Part shown: piece by piece, positions 17,124 through 26,198 of the stretch | Layout of the letters: every line of letters starts with the position of its first letter | How positions within the stretch are numbered: the first letter of the stretch is position 1 | NCBI GenBank assembly: GCA_024399135.1 | Contig: JAKSHY010000003.1 | Coordinates: forward strand, 147,054 to 211,053 | Reading direction: 5' to 3' | Length of the DNA: 64,000 bases | Source: Lachnospiraceae bacterium | Lineage (GTDB): Bacteria; Bacillota; Clostridia; Lachnospirales; Lachnospiraceae | Notes under the pieces: model-generated | What the model was told of the DNA's origin: nothing | The model's database searches: none | What the model saw: the letters and a program-made list of their open reading frames with translations, nothing else | Translations under genes and position numbers: made by a program

Positions 17124-17972
17124 TCAGTAAAATGTCTTAACTAAATTTCCAATAATAAGATTCCATCCGTCTGCAAGAACGAACAATAAAATTTTAAACG
17201 GCATGGAAATCGTGGTTGGTGGCAGCATCATCATACCCATACTCATAAGTGCTGAGGCTACTACCATATCAATTACAATAAATGGAATGTATATCAAAAA
17301 GCCTATAATAAAGGCTGTTCTTAACTCACTTACAACGAACGCAGGAACTAAAACCTCTGTAGGTATCGAATCCAAAGATCCATCCCATTCATCTTTACTA
17401 ATTTCAAGAAACATTCGAACATCCTTCGTCTGTGTCTGTCCATACATGAACTGTCTTAAAGGATTAATTGCTTCTTCAAAGAACTGTTCCTGGGTGATTT
17501 CCCCCTTGTCGAACGGTTCTAGTGCGTTCGTATATACCTGACCTAATGTAGGTCTCATAATGAAAAAGGTCAAAAACAAAGCTAACCCAATCAGTACCTG
17601 ATTCGGAGGGGCTGTTTGGGTGCTAAGTGCAGCTCTGGTAAAGTGTAAAACAATGATAACTCTGGTATAACTGGTTAACATAATTAGCAATGTTGGGGCA
17701 ATCGCTAATAAAGTTAAGGTTATAAGAATTCTTAATGTACCACTAACCGAACCATTATCTCCACGAGTAGTAATGGTTATGCTGTTCGCTATATTAAGTT
17801 CACCTAAGTCTTCCTGTGAATCTGCTGTTCCTGGTTCGTTAATATTAGTTCTCGAACCAGTTTCACCTGTTAAACCGGTATCTAAAGGTGCAGCATGCGC
17901 AGGAAAAGAAGGCAATATACATAATATGCCCACCGTTACCAGTAGGCATATTATTGTCTTTATCTTCTTCAT
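17124..17972 (-). CDS. fliP: FliP, export gate subunit with signal peptide
   Basis: 282 residues. A cleavable signal peptide (1-28, ending PAHA-AP) and an extra low-complexity stretch (30-75) precede the FliP core with LTLLAIAPTLLIMLTSYTR, the ALSTQTAPPNQVLIGLALFLTFF motif and the C-terminal LPPTTISMPFKILLFVLADGW. It forms the export pore with FliQ and FliR. Confidence 0.96.
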   Translation of the reverse strand: MKKIKTIICLLVTVGILCILPSFPAHAAPLDTGLTGETGSRTNINEPGTADSQEDLGELNIANSITITTRGDNGSVSGTLRILITLTLLAIAPTLLIMLTSYTRVIIVLHFTRAALSTQTAPPNQVLIGLALFLTFFIMRPTLGQVYTNALEPFDKGEITQEQFFEEAINPLRQFMYGQTQTKDVRMFLEISKDEWDGSLDSIPTEVLVPAFVVSELRTAFIIGFLIYIPFIVIDMVVASALMSMGMMMLPPTTISMPFKILLFVLADGWNLIIGNLVKTFY

Positions 17973-17982
17973 GAAAGATAAC

Positions 17983-18354
17983 CTAATCTTCTTTCTTCTT
18001 GTTTATGTTCTTTACTTTCTCAAGAACCGAAGCGAAGGAAGGTGTAGACTCTTCTTCTGTTTTAATTATTAGTTCATCCCGAGATATTTCGGTCAAGAAA
18101 CTAACCTCGTCCTTACCAATAGCAATTACGAGATATTTATTCCCCGCTCTTACAATCTGAACATACTTATTATTAGAGATTCTCTGGGTCTCAATAACTT
18201 CCAAATTATCTCCACCTGACATCTGTCCCTTCTGAACCTTACTAATCCACCTAGTGGTGAACCAGGTTATAACAAGGACGAATATGAACAGTAATAAGAC
18301 TACGAAAAACTGTAAGAAACTGTTCGTCCTGGATGAAATTTCTGACAGGAGCAT
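17983..18354 (-). CDS. fliO: FliO-type flagellar biosynthetic protein
   Basis: 123 residues. One membrane helix (about 10-33), then a cytoplasmic domain with LEVIETQRISNNKYVQIVRAG typical of FliO. It helps FliP assemble. Placement between cheY and fliP matches B. subtilis fliZ/fliO. Low sequence conservation is normal for this family. Confidence 0.88.
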   Translation of the reverse strand: MLLSEISSRTNSFLQFFVVLLLFIFVLVITWFTTRWISKVQKGQMSGGDNLEVIETQRISNNKYVQIVRAGNKYLVIAIGKDEVSFLTEISRDELIIKTEEESTPSFASVLEKVKNINKKKED

Positions 18355-18357
18355 TCT

Positions 18358-18720
18358 TTAACCAACTACCTTCTTAACTGCTTCAAGTACACGGTCAGCC
18401 TGGAAAGGTTTAACAATAAAGTCCTTAGCTCCAGCCTGAATAGACTCAATAACCATAGCCTGCTGTCCCATAGCAGAACACATGATAATTAAAGCATTAG
18501 GATCGGAACCCTTAATTTTCTTTAATGCACCAATACCATCCAACTCAGGCATTGTGATATCCATAAGAACAAGATCAGGATGTAATTCCGCATACTTTTC
18601 AACAGCCTTAGCACCGTTCTCAGCTTCGCCTACAACGTTGTAGCCATTCTTTGATAGGATATCCTTAATCATCATTCGCATGAAAGCTGCATCATCAACA
18701 ATTAAAATATTCTTCGCCAT
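18358..18720 (-). CDS. cheY: CheY chemotaxis response regulator
   Basis: 120 residues, a lone receiver domain. Acid pocket D9-D10, phosphoacceptor D54 (VLMDITMPELDG), S82 in CSAMGQ, and K104 in FIVKPF. Phosphorylated by CheA, it binds FliM and FliY at the switch; dephosphorylated by CheC and FliY. It sits between fliY and fliO as in B. subtilis. Confidence 0.96.
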   Translation of the reverse strand: MAKNILIVDDAAFMRMMIKDILSKNGYNVVGEAENGAKAVEKYAELHPDLVLMDITMPELDGIGALKKIKGSDPNALIIMCSAMGQQAMVIESIQAGAKDFIVKPFQADRVLEAVKKVVG

Positions 18721-18731
18721 TTTTACTCTCC

Positions 18732-19988
18732 TTAATTTATGATTTCGGTTACACGAATACCGAAACTTTCTTCAATTACAACAACTTCTCCCTTAGCAAC
18801 AAACTTGCCATTAACAAGTACATCTATAGGTTCACCGGCTATCTTATCAAGTTCAATGATAGTACCAGGTGCAAAGTCCAATATCTCTGAAATAGACTTC
18901 TTAGTTCTTCCAAGCTCAACAGTTACCTCTAATGGAACATCCTTGATAATTCCTATGTTCTCTGCTCCAGGAACCTGTGAATAATCAGGTGTGAAAGACT
19001 GGAACTGTGCCGGGCTTATACTCATCTGAGGCATCTGCATTGGTGGATAACCCATTGGAGGATATCCCATCGGCATTCCCATCTGAGGCATAGGCTGTGG
19101 TATTGGCTGTTCAGCCTGTGGTGGAACATATGGAGCGGCCTGTGGTACGGGCTGCGGAGCACTCTGAGGTGCTGGCGCTGGCTCTGGTGCCGGAGCTGGT
19201 GCTGCTGGCGCCGGCTCTGGTTCAGGTTCATCTCCTGCTCCTGAGAAGGTATTATATAAATCCTTCGCAAAATCTATTGGGTATAACTGCATGATGGTTG
19301 AATCAACCAAATCATCAATCTGCATCTTAAATGAAATCTTAGCAAACGTGCCTGCCAGGAATGGAGCAATTGATTCTGCATCCATTATTTCAGTAAGATC
19401 AACAAGCGATGCTTCTGGTGGAGAAATATCAATCATCTTGCCAAGCATTGTCGACAAGGATGTTGCCGAAGAACCCATCATCTGGTTCATGGCTTCTGAA
19501 ATAGCACTTAAGTGCAATTCTCCAAGTTCACCATCTGTATTAGTTCCATCACCACCCATCATCAAATCGGTGATAATCTTAACATCATTTTCTTTAAGAA
19601 CCATGATGTTGGAACCATCCAAGCCTACTGTATATTTAATCTGAATAAATACACACGGTCTTTGGTAATCTTCAATAACTGTCTTCCAGTTAGCAAGTGT
19701 AACTGTAGGTGTCGTGATATTAACTTTTCTGTTAACAAGCGAATATAATGTCGTTGCTGAAGAACCCATACTAATGTTGGCAATTTCTCCAACAGCATCT
19801 CTCTCTTCCATAGAAAGAAGCGATTCATCAATCTCACCAGGATCTGATGAGCCTTGAAGAATTGGTGCGCTTGCTGCCTCTTCGGGTGCTGGTGCATCTT
19901 CACTAGCTGGCGCATCTCCTCCTCCAGATAAATCCATTCCGGAAAGTAGAGCATTTATTTCGTCTTGTGATAACATTCCTCCGTCCAT
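18732..19988 (-). CDS. fliY: FliY, switch protein with CheC-like and FliN domains
   Basis: 418 residues. The N-terminal MLSQDEINALLSGMD is the CheY-P docking peptide shared with FliM. A CheC-like phosphatase domain (about 50-245, with AVGEIANISMGSSATTLYSLV) follows, then a long Pro/Ala/Met-rich linker (about 255-325, PEPAP and MGYPP repeats) and the FliN C-terminal domain (about 345-418, VTVELGRTKKSISEILDF). It replaces FliN in Firmicutes and also removes phosphate from CheY at the motor. Confidence 0.96.
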   Translation of the reverse strand: MDGGMLSQDEINALLSGMDLSGGGDAPASEDAPAPEEAASAPILQGSSDPGEIDESLLSMEERDAVGEIANISMGSSATTLYSLVNRKVNITTPTVTLANWKTVIEDYQRPCVFIQIKYTVGLDGSNIMVLKENDVKIITDLMMGGDGTNTDGELGELHLSAISEAMNQMMGSSATSLSTMLGKMIDISPPEASLVDLTEIMDAESIAPFLAGTFAKISFKMQIDDLVDSTIMQLYPIDFAKDLYNTFSGAGDEPEPEPAPAAPAPAPEPAPAPQSAPQPVPQAAPYVPPQAEQPIPQPMPQMGMPMGYPPMGYPPMQMPQMSISPAQFQSFTPDYSQVPGAENIGIIKDVPLEVTVELGRTKKSISEILDFAPGTIIELDKIAGEPIDVLVNGKFVAKGEVVVIEESFGIRVTEIIN

Positions 19989-19991
19989 GCC

Positions 19992-20972
19992 TTACTCCCC
20001 CTCTCTTCTTACTGACGTTACACGCACAGCATATTTATCTTTGCTGGAACCGGGCAAGGCTGTAAACTTACGTATATTTCCAACATAGATGTCCATCTCT
20101 GAATCAACGGACGAATTAAGTCTTACTACGTCGCCGACCTGCAGGCCTAAGAATTCATTGACGGATATTGAACTCTGACCCAATACCGCACGTACCGGAA
20201 CGTCGACTCTTTTTATTAAACTTTCAATATGATCCTGATAGTTCATAGAATCATCTTTTTGCATAGTAGAAAACCAATACTTGGTATTCAATTTATCCAT
20301 AACTTCCTCTAATGTAAAGTAAGGAAGACAGATATTCATAAATCCTTCTGTTTCACCGATTCGGATATTCATCGTAACAATGGCAATCATATCCGTAGGA
20401 GCAATAACCTGTGCGAACTGTGCATTAGTTTCGATACGTTCCATAATAGGATTAATTTCAAGAACGTTCTTCCACGGCTCCTTCATCAGCTGCATACATA
20501 TTATCATAAGCTTCTCTATGATAGTCATCTCTATTTCAGAGAAATCACGATTCTTCTCAAGTGGAAGTCCCGGACCTCCTAGCATTCTGTCTATCATGGC
20601 GAAACCAAGATTCGGTGATAATTCTATAATAACATTTCCGTTCAAAGGTTTAAAGTCTATTATTCCCAAGATTACGGGATTAGACAACGCATTCGAAAAC
20701 TCCGAGAACGTAACTGTTTCTGATGATGCCACTGTAGTCTGCACCGTTTTTCGAAGATACAATGGCAGGTTAGTTGATATCAATCTACCATAATGTTCAT
20801 ATATAATTTCCAGTGTTCTAAGATGCTCCTTTGAGAACTTCGCAGGACGTTTGAAGTCGTAGTCCTTGACCTGTTTCTCATTGATATCTTGCATCTGATC
20901 CACATCCAACTCACCGGTAGTTAACGCTGCCAGCAGGTTGTCAATTTCACTTTGGGACAGTACCTCGCCCAC
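19992..20972 (-). CDS. fliM: FliM, flagellar motor switch protein
   Basis: 326 residues. CheY-binding N-peptide VLSQSEIDNLLAA, middle domain with MIDRMLGGPGLP (GGxG motif) at about 150-160, and a SpoA/FliN-like C-terminal domain (about 245-326). Forms the C-ring with FliG and FliY; the CheY-P receptor of the motor. Spacing to fliY is 3 bp. Confidence 0.97.
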   Translation of the reverse strand: MGEVLSQSEIDNLLAALTTGELDVDQMQDINEKQVKDYDFKRPAKFSKEHLRTLEIIYEHYGRLISTNLPLYLRKTVQTTVASSETVTFSEFSNALSNPVILGIIDFKPLNGNVIIELSPNLGFAMIDRMLGGPGLPLEKNRDFSEIEMTIIEKLMIICMQLMKEPWKNVLEINPIMERIETNAQFAQVIAPTDMIAIVTMNIRIGETEGFMNICLPYFTLEEVMDKLNTKYWFSTMQKDDSMNYQDHIESLIKRVDVPVRAVLGQSSISVNEFLGLQVGDVVRLNSSVDSEMDIYVGNIRKFTALPGSSKDKYAVRVTSVRREGE

Positions 20973-21006
20973 GAATTCTCACCTCCTTAGGGCCCAGATT
21001 AGTATC

Positions 21007-21528
21007 TTACTGATACAAGGCGCTACTAAAGGTTACATCAAATATAAAGTCTGAATTATAAAGAGCTTGTAGCTTTAACAGGATTTCATTACATATAGCA
21101 GCGGAATTAGCCTTAGCTTCTTCCATTGTATACTGGCTGATAACTGAATTAATCTGACCTCGTAATAAATCCACCTTTTCTGCTATTGAAGGACCATATG
21201 TCTGATAATCTTCGCTTGTAGTATTCATAGAAAGTGCTACAGATACCATAGCGAAGTGATCCTTGCCATCAGCTCCTGTTTTTAATGGAATAGTCATATC
21301 TGCAATAGTGTATGTTGCAATATCTGCAATCGATAACTGCTTTGTTTCTTCTTCCTGTGTTGCTGTTGTTCCATCAGATAATTCTAATTTAATAGCTGAA
21401 GCAATATCAGTAACAAGTGCTGCTGTCTTTTTATTGGTGCTCATTACACTAAACATCATGATTCCTGTAAGCACAAGATTCACTATCAAAAGTGCGAGTA
21501 TTCCAATCGAAATTAAATTCTTTTTCAT
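21007..21528 (-). CDS. fliL: FliL, basal body-associated stator protein
   Basis: 173 residues. One N-terminal membrane helix (about 6-28) and an extracytoplasmic stomatin-like domain with the family-typical long helix LRGQINSVISQYTMEEAKA. FliL rings surround the stator and affect torque. It lies between motB and fliM. Confidence 0.85.
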   Translation of the reverse strand: MKKNLISIGILALLIVNLVLTGIMMFSVMSTNKKTAALVTDIASAIKLELSDGTTATQEEETKQLSIADIATYTIADMTIPLKTGADGKDHFAMVSVALSMNTTSEDYQTYGPSIAEKVDLLRGQINSVISQYTMEEAKANSAAICNEILLKLQALYNSDFIFDVTFSSALYQ

Positions 21529-21542
21529 TCTCTCTCCTCATC

Positions 21543-22379
21543 TTAGTAACTACTAAGCGAATTGTATATCCTTATCTCAACTCTTCTGTTCATAGACCTT
21601 CCTTCAGCAGTAGAGTTATCAGCAACAGGCTTATACTCTCCTCTTCCGGAATGCTTAACAGTACTCATATCAAGACTCGTATTATCTCTCATGAAATTGA
21701 ATACCGATAATGCACGTCCTGCACTAAGTTCATCATTATTCGAATACTTACCGCCACGGCTCATAGGTACATTATCCGTATGACCTTCTATTTCAATAGT
21801 AGAGTCTGCATAGCGCTCAAGTATTTTTCCTACCTGAAGAAGCATTGGTGTTGATTCACTCTTAAGTTCTACTGAACCAGAATCGAAAAGAACCGAGCCA
21901 TTCAATGTGAGCTGTACATACTGTGATGTGAACTCAATATCAACCTCTTTATCAAGCTTTTCTTCTTCAAGCGCTTCCTCGACCTTCTCTGCCAGCTCCT
22001 CAGATTCAGCTAATTTAGCTTCATCTATCGATTCCATAGCCTTCTGAAGCTCGTCTTTAGCTTCATCTTCTGCATCGCCGTTTCCGATATCTTCACCATC
22101 TTCACCACGTCCTGTAGAATTAATATATTCATCTAATTCATTAAGCTGGCTCACACCATTACTAATCATGACACCATCTCCAATGGCTTTTGCGCCTCCG
22201 GAGAAAATACTAAAGGTCTGATTAAATGATGCAGCAAGCATCTCGAACTTTTGCTGGTCAACGCTGGACATTGAGAACAATAACACGAAGAAACAAAGTA
22301 AGAGATTCATCAAGTCCGAGAAGGTGGCCATCCAGGCTGGGGAGCCTTTAGGTGGTTCTTCGGGCTTTTTCTTAGCCAT
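21543..22379 (-). CDS. motB: MotB, stator ion-channel and peptidoglycan-binding subunit
   Basis: 278 residues from the ATG at 22379, which has GGAGG 8 nt upstream; a GTG three codons earlier lacks this spacing. Membrane helix about 20-40 with the ion-binding D22 (FSDLMNLLLCFFVLL), an acidic helical region (about 80-150), and an OmpA-like peptidoglycan-binding domain (about 160-275, IEGHTDNVPMS). Starts 8 nt inside motA, so the pair is coupled. Unlike B. subtilis, motAB are inside the fla/che operon. Confidence 0.96.
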   Translation of the reverse strand: MAKKKPEEPPKGSPAWMATFSDLMNLLLCFFVLLFSMSSVDQQKFEMLAASFNQTFSIFSGGAKAIGDGVMISNGVSQLNELDEYINSTGRGEDGEDIGNGDAEDEAKDELQKAMESIDEAKLAESEELAEKVEEALEEEKLDKEVDIEFTSQYVQLTLNGSVLFDSGSVELKSESTPMLLQVGKILERYADSTIEIEGHTDNVPMSRGGKYSNNDELSAGRALSVFNFMRDNTSLDMSTVKHSGRGEYKPVADNSTAEGRSMNRRVEIRIYNSLSSY

Positions 22380-23169
22380 CAGCTTCACCTCCCTCGTCAG
22401 AAGCAGCTGCTCTGTCCGCTGGAGCTAAGAATGACTTAAGTTTTTCTTCAATAACACGTGGGTTCTCACCTGCCTGAATTGAAAGAAGTCCCTCAATTAC
22501 AATATTCTTAACCATCATTTCATTATTGTTATTATTTTTAAGCTTAGCGCCTACCGGAGCACATATCCAGTTCGCAAGCATTGAACCATACAATGTAGTA
22601 ATAAGGGCAACCGCCATGTTAGGACCTACGGCGTTAATATCACTTAAGTCATTAAGCATGTTAATAAGACCAATCAGAGTACCAATCATACCCCAGGCAG
22701 GACCCATGCCTCCTAAGTCTTCCCAGAACTGAATATTGGACTTATGTCTGTCTTCACAAGCTACCATTTCTGTTTCAAGGATTCCTCTAACCAAATCTGG
22801 ATCAGTACCATCAACGATTAACAAAATACCCTTCTTCATGAATGCATCATCAAGCTCATTAGCTGCTTCTTCAAGAGCTAAAAGACCATCCTTTCTTGCT
22901 ACATTGGATAAGTCTATAATCTTGGTGATAATTCCCTTAACGTCAAATACTGGACTCTTAAAAATAAGCAACAGTGACTTAAGACCACCAACGAAATTTC
23001 CCATGGTGTTCATACACATAGTCGCAGCAAAAGCACCACCGAATGTAATAATCGCTGATGCTGGGTCAATATAACTTGATATACCAGAAATAGAGCCTGT
23101 GGAACTAATGATTCCGAAAAGCACCATTCCTAAGCACATGAAAAATCCAATAAGTGACGCTAAATCCAC
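22372..23169 (-). CDS. motA: MotA, stator subunit
   Basis: 265 residues. Four membrane helices: two near the N-terminus (5-25, 35-55) and two at about 150-172 and 185-205 with the conserved P-A-W-G-M-I-G-T-L-I stretch. The cytoplasmic loop carries the charged residues that contact FliG. With MotB it forms the ion-driven torque generator. It follows flbD by 20 bp. Confidence 0.96.
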   Translation of the reverse strand: MDLASLIGFFMCLGMVLFGIISSTGSISGISSYIDPASAIITFGGAFAATMCMNTMGNFVGGLKSLLLIFKSPVFDVKGIITKIIDLSNVARKDGLLALEEAANELDDAFMKKGILLIVDGTDPDLVRGILETEMVACEDRHKSNIQFWEDLGGMGPAWGMIGTLIGLINMLNDLSDINAVGPNMAVALITTLYGSMLANWICAPVGAKLKNNNNNEMMVKNIVIEGLLSIQAGENPRVIEEKLKSFLAPADRAAASDEGGEADG

Positions 23170-23189
23170 TCTGAATAACCTCCATCTGC

Positions 23190-23375
23190 CTATTGGGCGA
23201 AGATGTCCTTTCTATACGATTTTACAAGATTTTGTATTTCTTGTCTACCTTCTTTTACTATTATCTTACGACCTGTAGTGAATGCAACCACAGTATCAGG
23301 AGTTTCTTCCACAAGTTCCATTAAGTCAGGATTAACAAGTACTTTCTGACCATTCAGCTTAGTTAATTCAATCAT
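23190..23375 (-). CDS. flbD: FlbD/SwrD family flagellar protein
   Basis: 61 residues. The pattern MIELTKLNG, NPDLMELVEETPDTVV and TTGRKIIVKE is the FlbD/SwrD family. In B. subtilis SwrD raises motor torque; here it directly precedes motA, which fits a stator role. Standard size. Confidence 0.94.
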   Translation of the reverse strand: MIELTKLNGQKVLVNPDLMELVEETPDTVVAFTTGRKIIVKEGRQEIQNLVKSYRKDIFAQ

Positions 23376-23417
23376 ATTATTCCTCCCTTTCGTGTGGTTA
23401 TTCTAAATAGCACGTAA

Positions 23418-23446
23418 GGGGAAACAGGCTTTTTGCCTGCTTCCCC
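23418..23446 (-). other. Strong intercistronic stem-loop between flgE and flbD
   Basis: On the minus strand GGGGAAGCAGGC pairs with GCCTGTTTCCCC (12 bp, one G-U) around an AAAAA loop. It lies in the 131-bp gap after flgE, by far the most GC-rich hairpin in the operon. It is followed by CCCCTTACGTG without a T-run, so it looks like an mRNA stability/processing or partial attenuation element rather than a full terminator. Confidence 0.65.
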
Positions 23447-23506
23447 GCTATGCCGATTATGTTTTTTCTTCAGTAACAACCTTCTTATTAATAAATCAAT
23501 TTACTA

Positions 23507-24892
23507 TTATCTCTTAAGGTTAGTTAATTCTTCAAGCAATGTATCTGATACTGTGATGATACGTGAGTTAGCCTGGAAACCACGCTGTGTAGTAATCATT
23601 TCAGTAAATTCTGAAGAAAGATCTACGTTAGACATTTCCAAAACACCAGTATTCATATATCCGCCACCTGCTGTAATATCAACACCGATTCCATCGAAAT
23701 CACCAGAGTTCTGCGTAGCTGAATATAAGTTGTCACCTTCCTTGGCAAGACCTGATGCATTAGCAAATGCTGCTGTAGCAATCTGACCTAATAATCTGGA
23801 CTGACCGTTATCATATGTAGCATAGATTTTTCCATCCTTCTGGATAGAAACACCTGACATTTCACCAAGCATACGTCCTGAGCCACCACCTGTTGAAGAA
23901 CCACGAGTTGCAACAGTTGTTGATGTTCCATTGTTATTTAAGTTAGACATTGCTGTACAGTCGATTGTGATAGTTGCTGGGAAGCTGGCAATTGGTGTGC
24001 CTGCTGAACCTAAATCAAGTGAAAGCTTACCATCTGTAATAGCAGCTCCACCACCAGAAGGAGTAATTGATGTAAGTTTTCCATCAACAGTACTGAATGT
24101 ATAATTCCAATCCTTTACTGCTGGCAAAGACTCATCTGGAATCTTAACACCTAAAGGATTATCAATTTCTGTAAGGCTTAAGTTAAACTGTCCATCAGGA
24201 AGCTGTGTCTTAGCTCCGCCTGCCCCTTCTGTGTAGTTAGTAATCTTAAATTTAGCTGTGTATTTGAAACCTAAGTTATCATAGAAATCCAATGTAACAA
24301 GCTTACCATCGTTAGCTACGTTAGAATCGAACGAATCAACGATACCTGACATCTGAGCCTGCGATGTAGCTTCTGGTGGATAAGTCATATATCTGTCAGC
24401 CATAATCTGAAGAGGCTTAACAGTATCCTGCTTAATAGCAAGTGTCTTGTCATCAGTTTCTTCAGCAAGCCATCCCATTACGTTATAACCTGTAGAAGTC
24501 ATACATAAGTTACCAGCACCATCAACATAGAAAGAACCGTCTCTTGTGAAGAAGTTTTCATTTCCATTTGATACTACGAAGAAGTTAGAACCTGTAATCA
24601 TAATATCGAAAGGATCGTTAGTTGTCTGGGAAGCACCCTGACCTGTGATAGCTGTCTTAATAGCTGAAGTCTTAGCACCAAGACCGATCTGACGAGCATT
24701 AACACCACCTACTCCTGTAGCTGCGTTAGCACCAGATGCTGCCTGTGTTGTCTGATACATTAAATCTGAAAATGTCATCGACTGTGACTTATATGCTGTT
24801 GTATTTACGTTCGCGATATTGTTACCGATTACGTCCATTCTTGTCTGGTGAGTCTTAAGACCTGCAACACCAGAATAAAGTGATCTCATCAT
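23507..24892 (-). CDS. flgE: FlgE, flagellar hook protein
   Basis: 461 residues. N-terminal rod/hook motif (MRSLYSGVAGLKTHQTRMDVIGNNIANVNTT, residues 2-32 in part) and the C-terminal motif (VDLSSEFTEMITTQRGFQANSRIITVSD) of hook-basal body proteins, with the FlgE central domains between. It is the hook subunit, capped by FlgD and length-gauged by FliK from the same operon. AGGAGG lies about 10 nt before the first of two ATGs. Confidence 0.96.
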   Translation of the reverse strand: MMRSLYSGVAGLKTHQTRMDVIGNNIANVNTTAYKSQSMTFSDLMYQTTQAASGANAATGVGGVNARQIGLGAKTSAIKTAITGQGASQTTNDPFDIMITGSNFFVVSNGNENFFTRDGSFYVDGAGNLCMTSTGYNVMGWLAEETDDKTLAIKQDTVKPLQIMADRYMTYPPEATSQAQMSGIVDSFDSNVANDGKLVTLDFYDNLGFKYTAKFKITNYTEGAGGAKTQLPDGQFNLSLTEIDNPLGVKIPDESLPAVKDWNYTFSTVDGKLTSITPSGGGAAITDGKLSLDLGSAGTPIASFPATITIDCTAMSNLNNNGTSTTVATRGSSTGGGSGRMLGEMSGVSIQKDGKIYATYDNGQSRLLGQIATAAFANASGLAKEGDNLYSATQNSGDFDGIGVDITAGGGYMNTGVLEMSNVDLSSEFTEMITTQRGFQANSRIITVSDTLLEELTNLKR

Positions 24893-24973
24893 AATTAAGT
24901 GACCTCCTAAGATTTATTCGCCATAATATGTTCTTATCTGTCGTTCAAAGAACTATGCCTCCATAAGGTCCGG

Positions 24974-25369
24974 CTATATTATTACGGCACCGTCTATATT
25001 TGTAAAAATATTGTCCTGTGTTTCTTCCTGATTCATTGCTGTAACAACTGTATTACTAGGTATGTTAACTATGAAAGCAAGTGAATCAACCATTATTAAT
25101 GATTCTTTAATTCCTTTTGACTGAGCCTTCAGGGTTCCTTCATTCAGTCTTCCAAGCTGTTCATCTGTAAGCTCTATATTTCTTGATGACAGCCTGTTGG
25201 CTGCATGCTTGGAAAACTTAACCTCTTCTCCAACCCCCGACTTCTGAGTAAGTATATCTTTGAACGATAGCCCCTCAGAAGTCTTCTGGGTATTATTAGT
25301 TTTATTAGGTGAAAGGTATTGGTCCTGAAGCTGTTCTATGGATAAGAATCTTCCTGAATTAATATCCAT
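24974..25369 (-). CDS. TIGR02530-type flagellar operon protein
   Basis: 131 residues. The block GEEVKFSKHAANRLSSRNIEL followed by TDEQLGRLNEGTLKAQSKG and SLIMVDSLAFIVNIPSNTVVTAM is characteristic of the small flagellar operon protein family found between flgD and flgE in Firmicutes. The exact role is not established; position suggests hook assembly. Confidence 0.88.
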   Translation of the reverse strand: MDINSGRFLSIEQLQDQYLSPNKTNNTQKTSEGLSFKDILTQKSGVGEEVKFSKHAANRLSSRNIELTDEQLGRLNEGTLKAQSKGIKESLIMVDSLAFIVNIPSNTVVTAMNQEETQDNIFTNIDGAVII

Positions 25370-25383
25370 TCTGACCTCCTTGT

Positions 25384-26166
25384 CTAAACCTCTTCAACTG
25401 GCGAAACCTTTTCTTCTTCATCTAAAGCTTCATTAGCTTCAGTTTCTTCTTTAACTGTATTACTTTCTTCAGCTTTTGTTTCGCCTGCCTTTTCGGCCTC
25501 TGCCTTAGATTCAGCTTCCTTCTCAGCTATCATAACAAGCTCTTCCATCCTGTCTGAGTACTGCTTTAATAAATCCTGATAGCTCTTATCTAAGAACGAC
25601 TGCTGATATACTGTCATATTGTCGAAGCCTTCAACCAAAGTTGAAACTGCTTCTAAATCATTAAGTGTTAATTCTGAAAGTCTAGGAAGTGAATTAATAG
25701 CTTCAGCTAACTTATTAGCAAGGTTATAAGCTGTATTGTATGTTTCATCGATTACTGCCGTAACCTGATCTGCTGGATACAAATCTCCGTTTACCGAAAC
25801 ATAAGCTTTATTTCCTTCGTATTTCACATAATCTACAATTCCTTCAACTAACTTGTCTTCGCCCTTGGCTGTTGTTGTTGAAATTTCAACTGTCTTGCCA
25901 ACCATTGTTGAAGCTCTTGATAATTCCATGGTTCCTGCCATGTTTTGTAGCTGCTCAACCTGTGAGAATGTAGCATACTGTGATATATATTCTGTATTGG
26001 ATGTTGGTTCTAAGGGATCCTGGTATTTCATCTGAGCTACCAGAAGCTGCATGAAAGCATCTTTATCGTATCCGTTATTGGCTTTTACATTCTTGGATGC
26101 TTCTGTAGAAGTTTGAGCTGCTGTCTCAACTATTGATCCATCCTTTACGATTGCACTAACTGCCAT
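25384..26166 (-). CDS. flgD: FlgD, hook cap/scaffold protein
   Basis: 260 residues. The FlgD N-terminal signature FMQLLVAQMKYQDPLEPTSNTEYISQYATFSQVEQL is at about residues 37-72 and a hook-cap beta domain at 85-140. The C-terminal 110 residues are a Glu/Ala/Lys-rich acidic tail that is unusual for FlgD and looks helical and disordered. It scaffolds FlgE polymerisation. Confidence 0.93.
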   Translation of the reverse strand: MAVSAIVKDGSIVETAAQTSTEASKNVKANNGYDKDAFMQLLVAQMKYQDPLEPTSNTEYISQYATFSQVEQLQNMAGTMELSRASTMVGKTVEISTTTAKGEDKLVEGIVDYVKYEGNKAYVSVNGDLYPADQVTAVIDETYNTAYNLANKLAEAINSLPRLSELTLNDLEAVSTLVEGFDNMTVYQQSFLDKSYQDLLKQYSDRMEELVMIAEKEAESKAEAEKAGETKAEESNTVKEETEANEALDEEEKVSPVEEV

Positions 26167-26198
26167 TTTAGCTCCTTTCCAGGTGTGTTACCTGTTTT

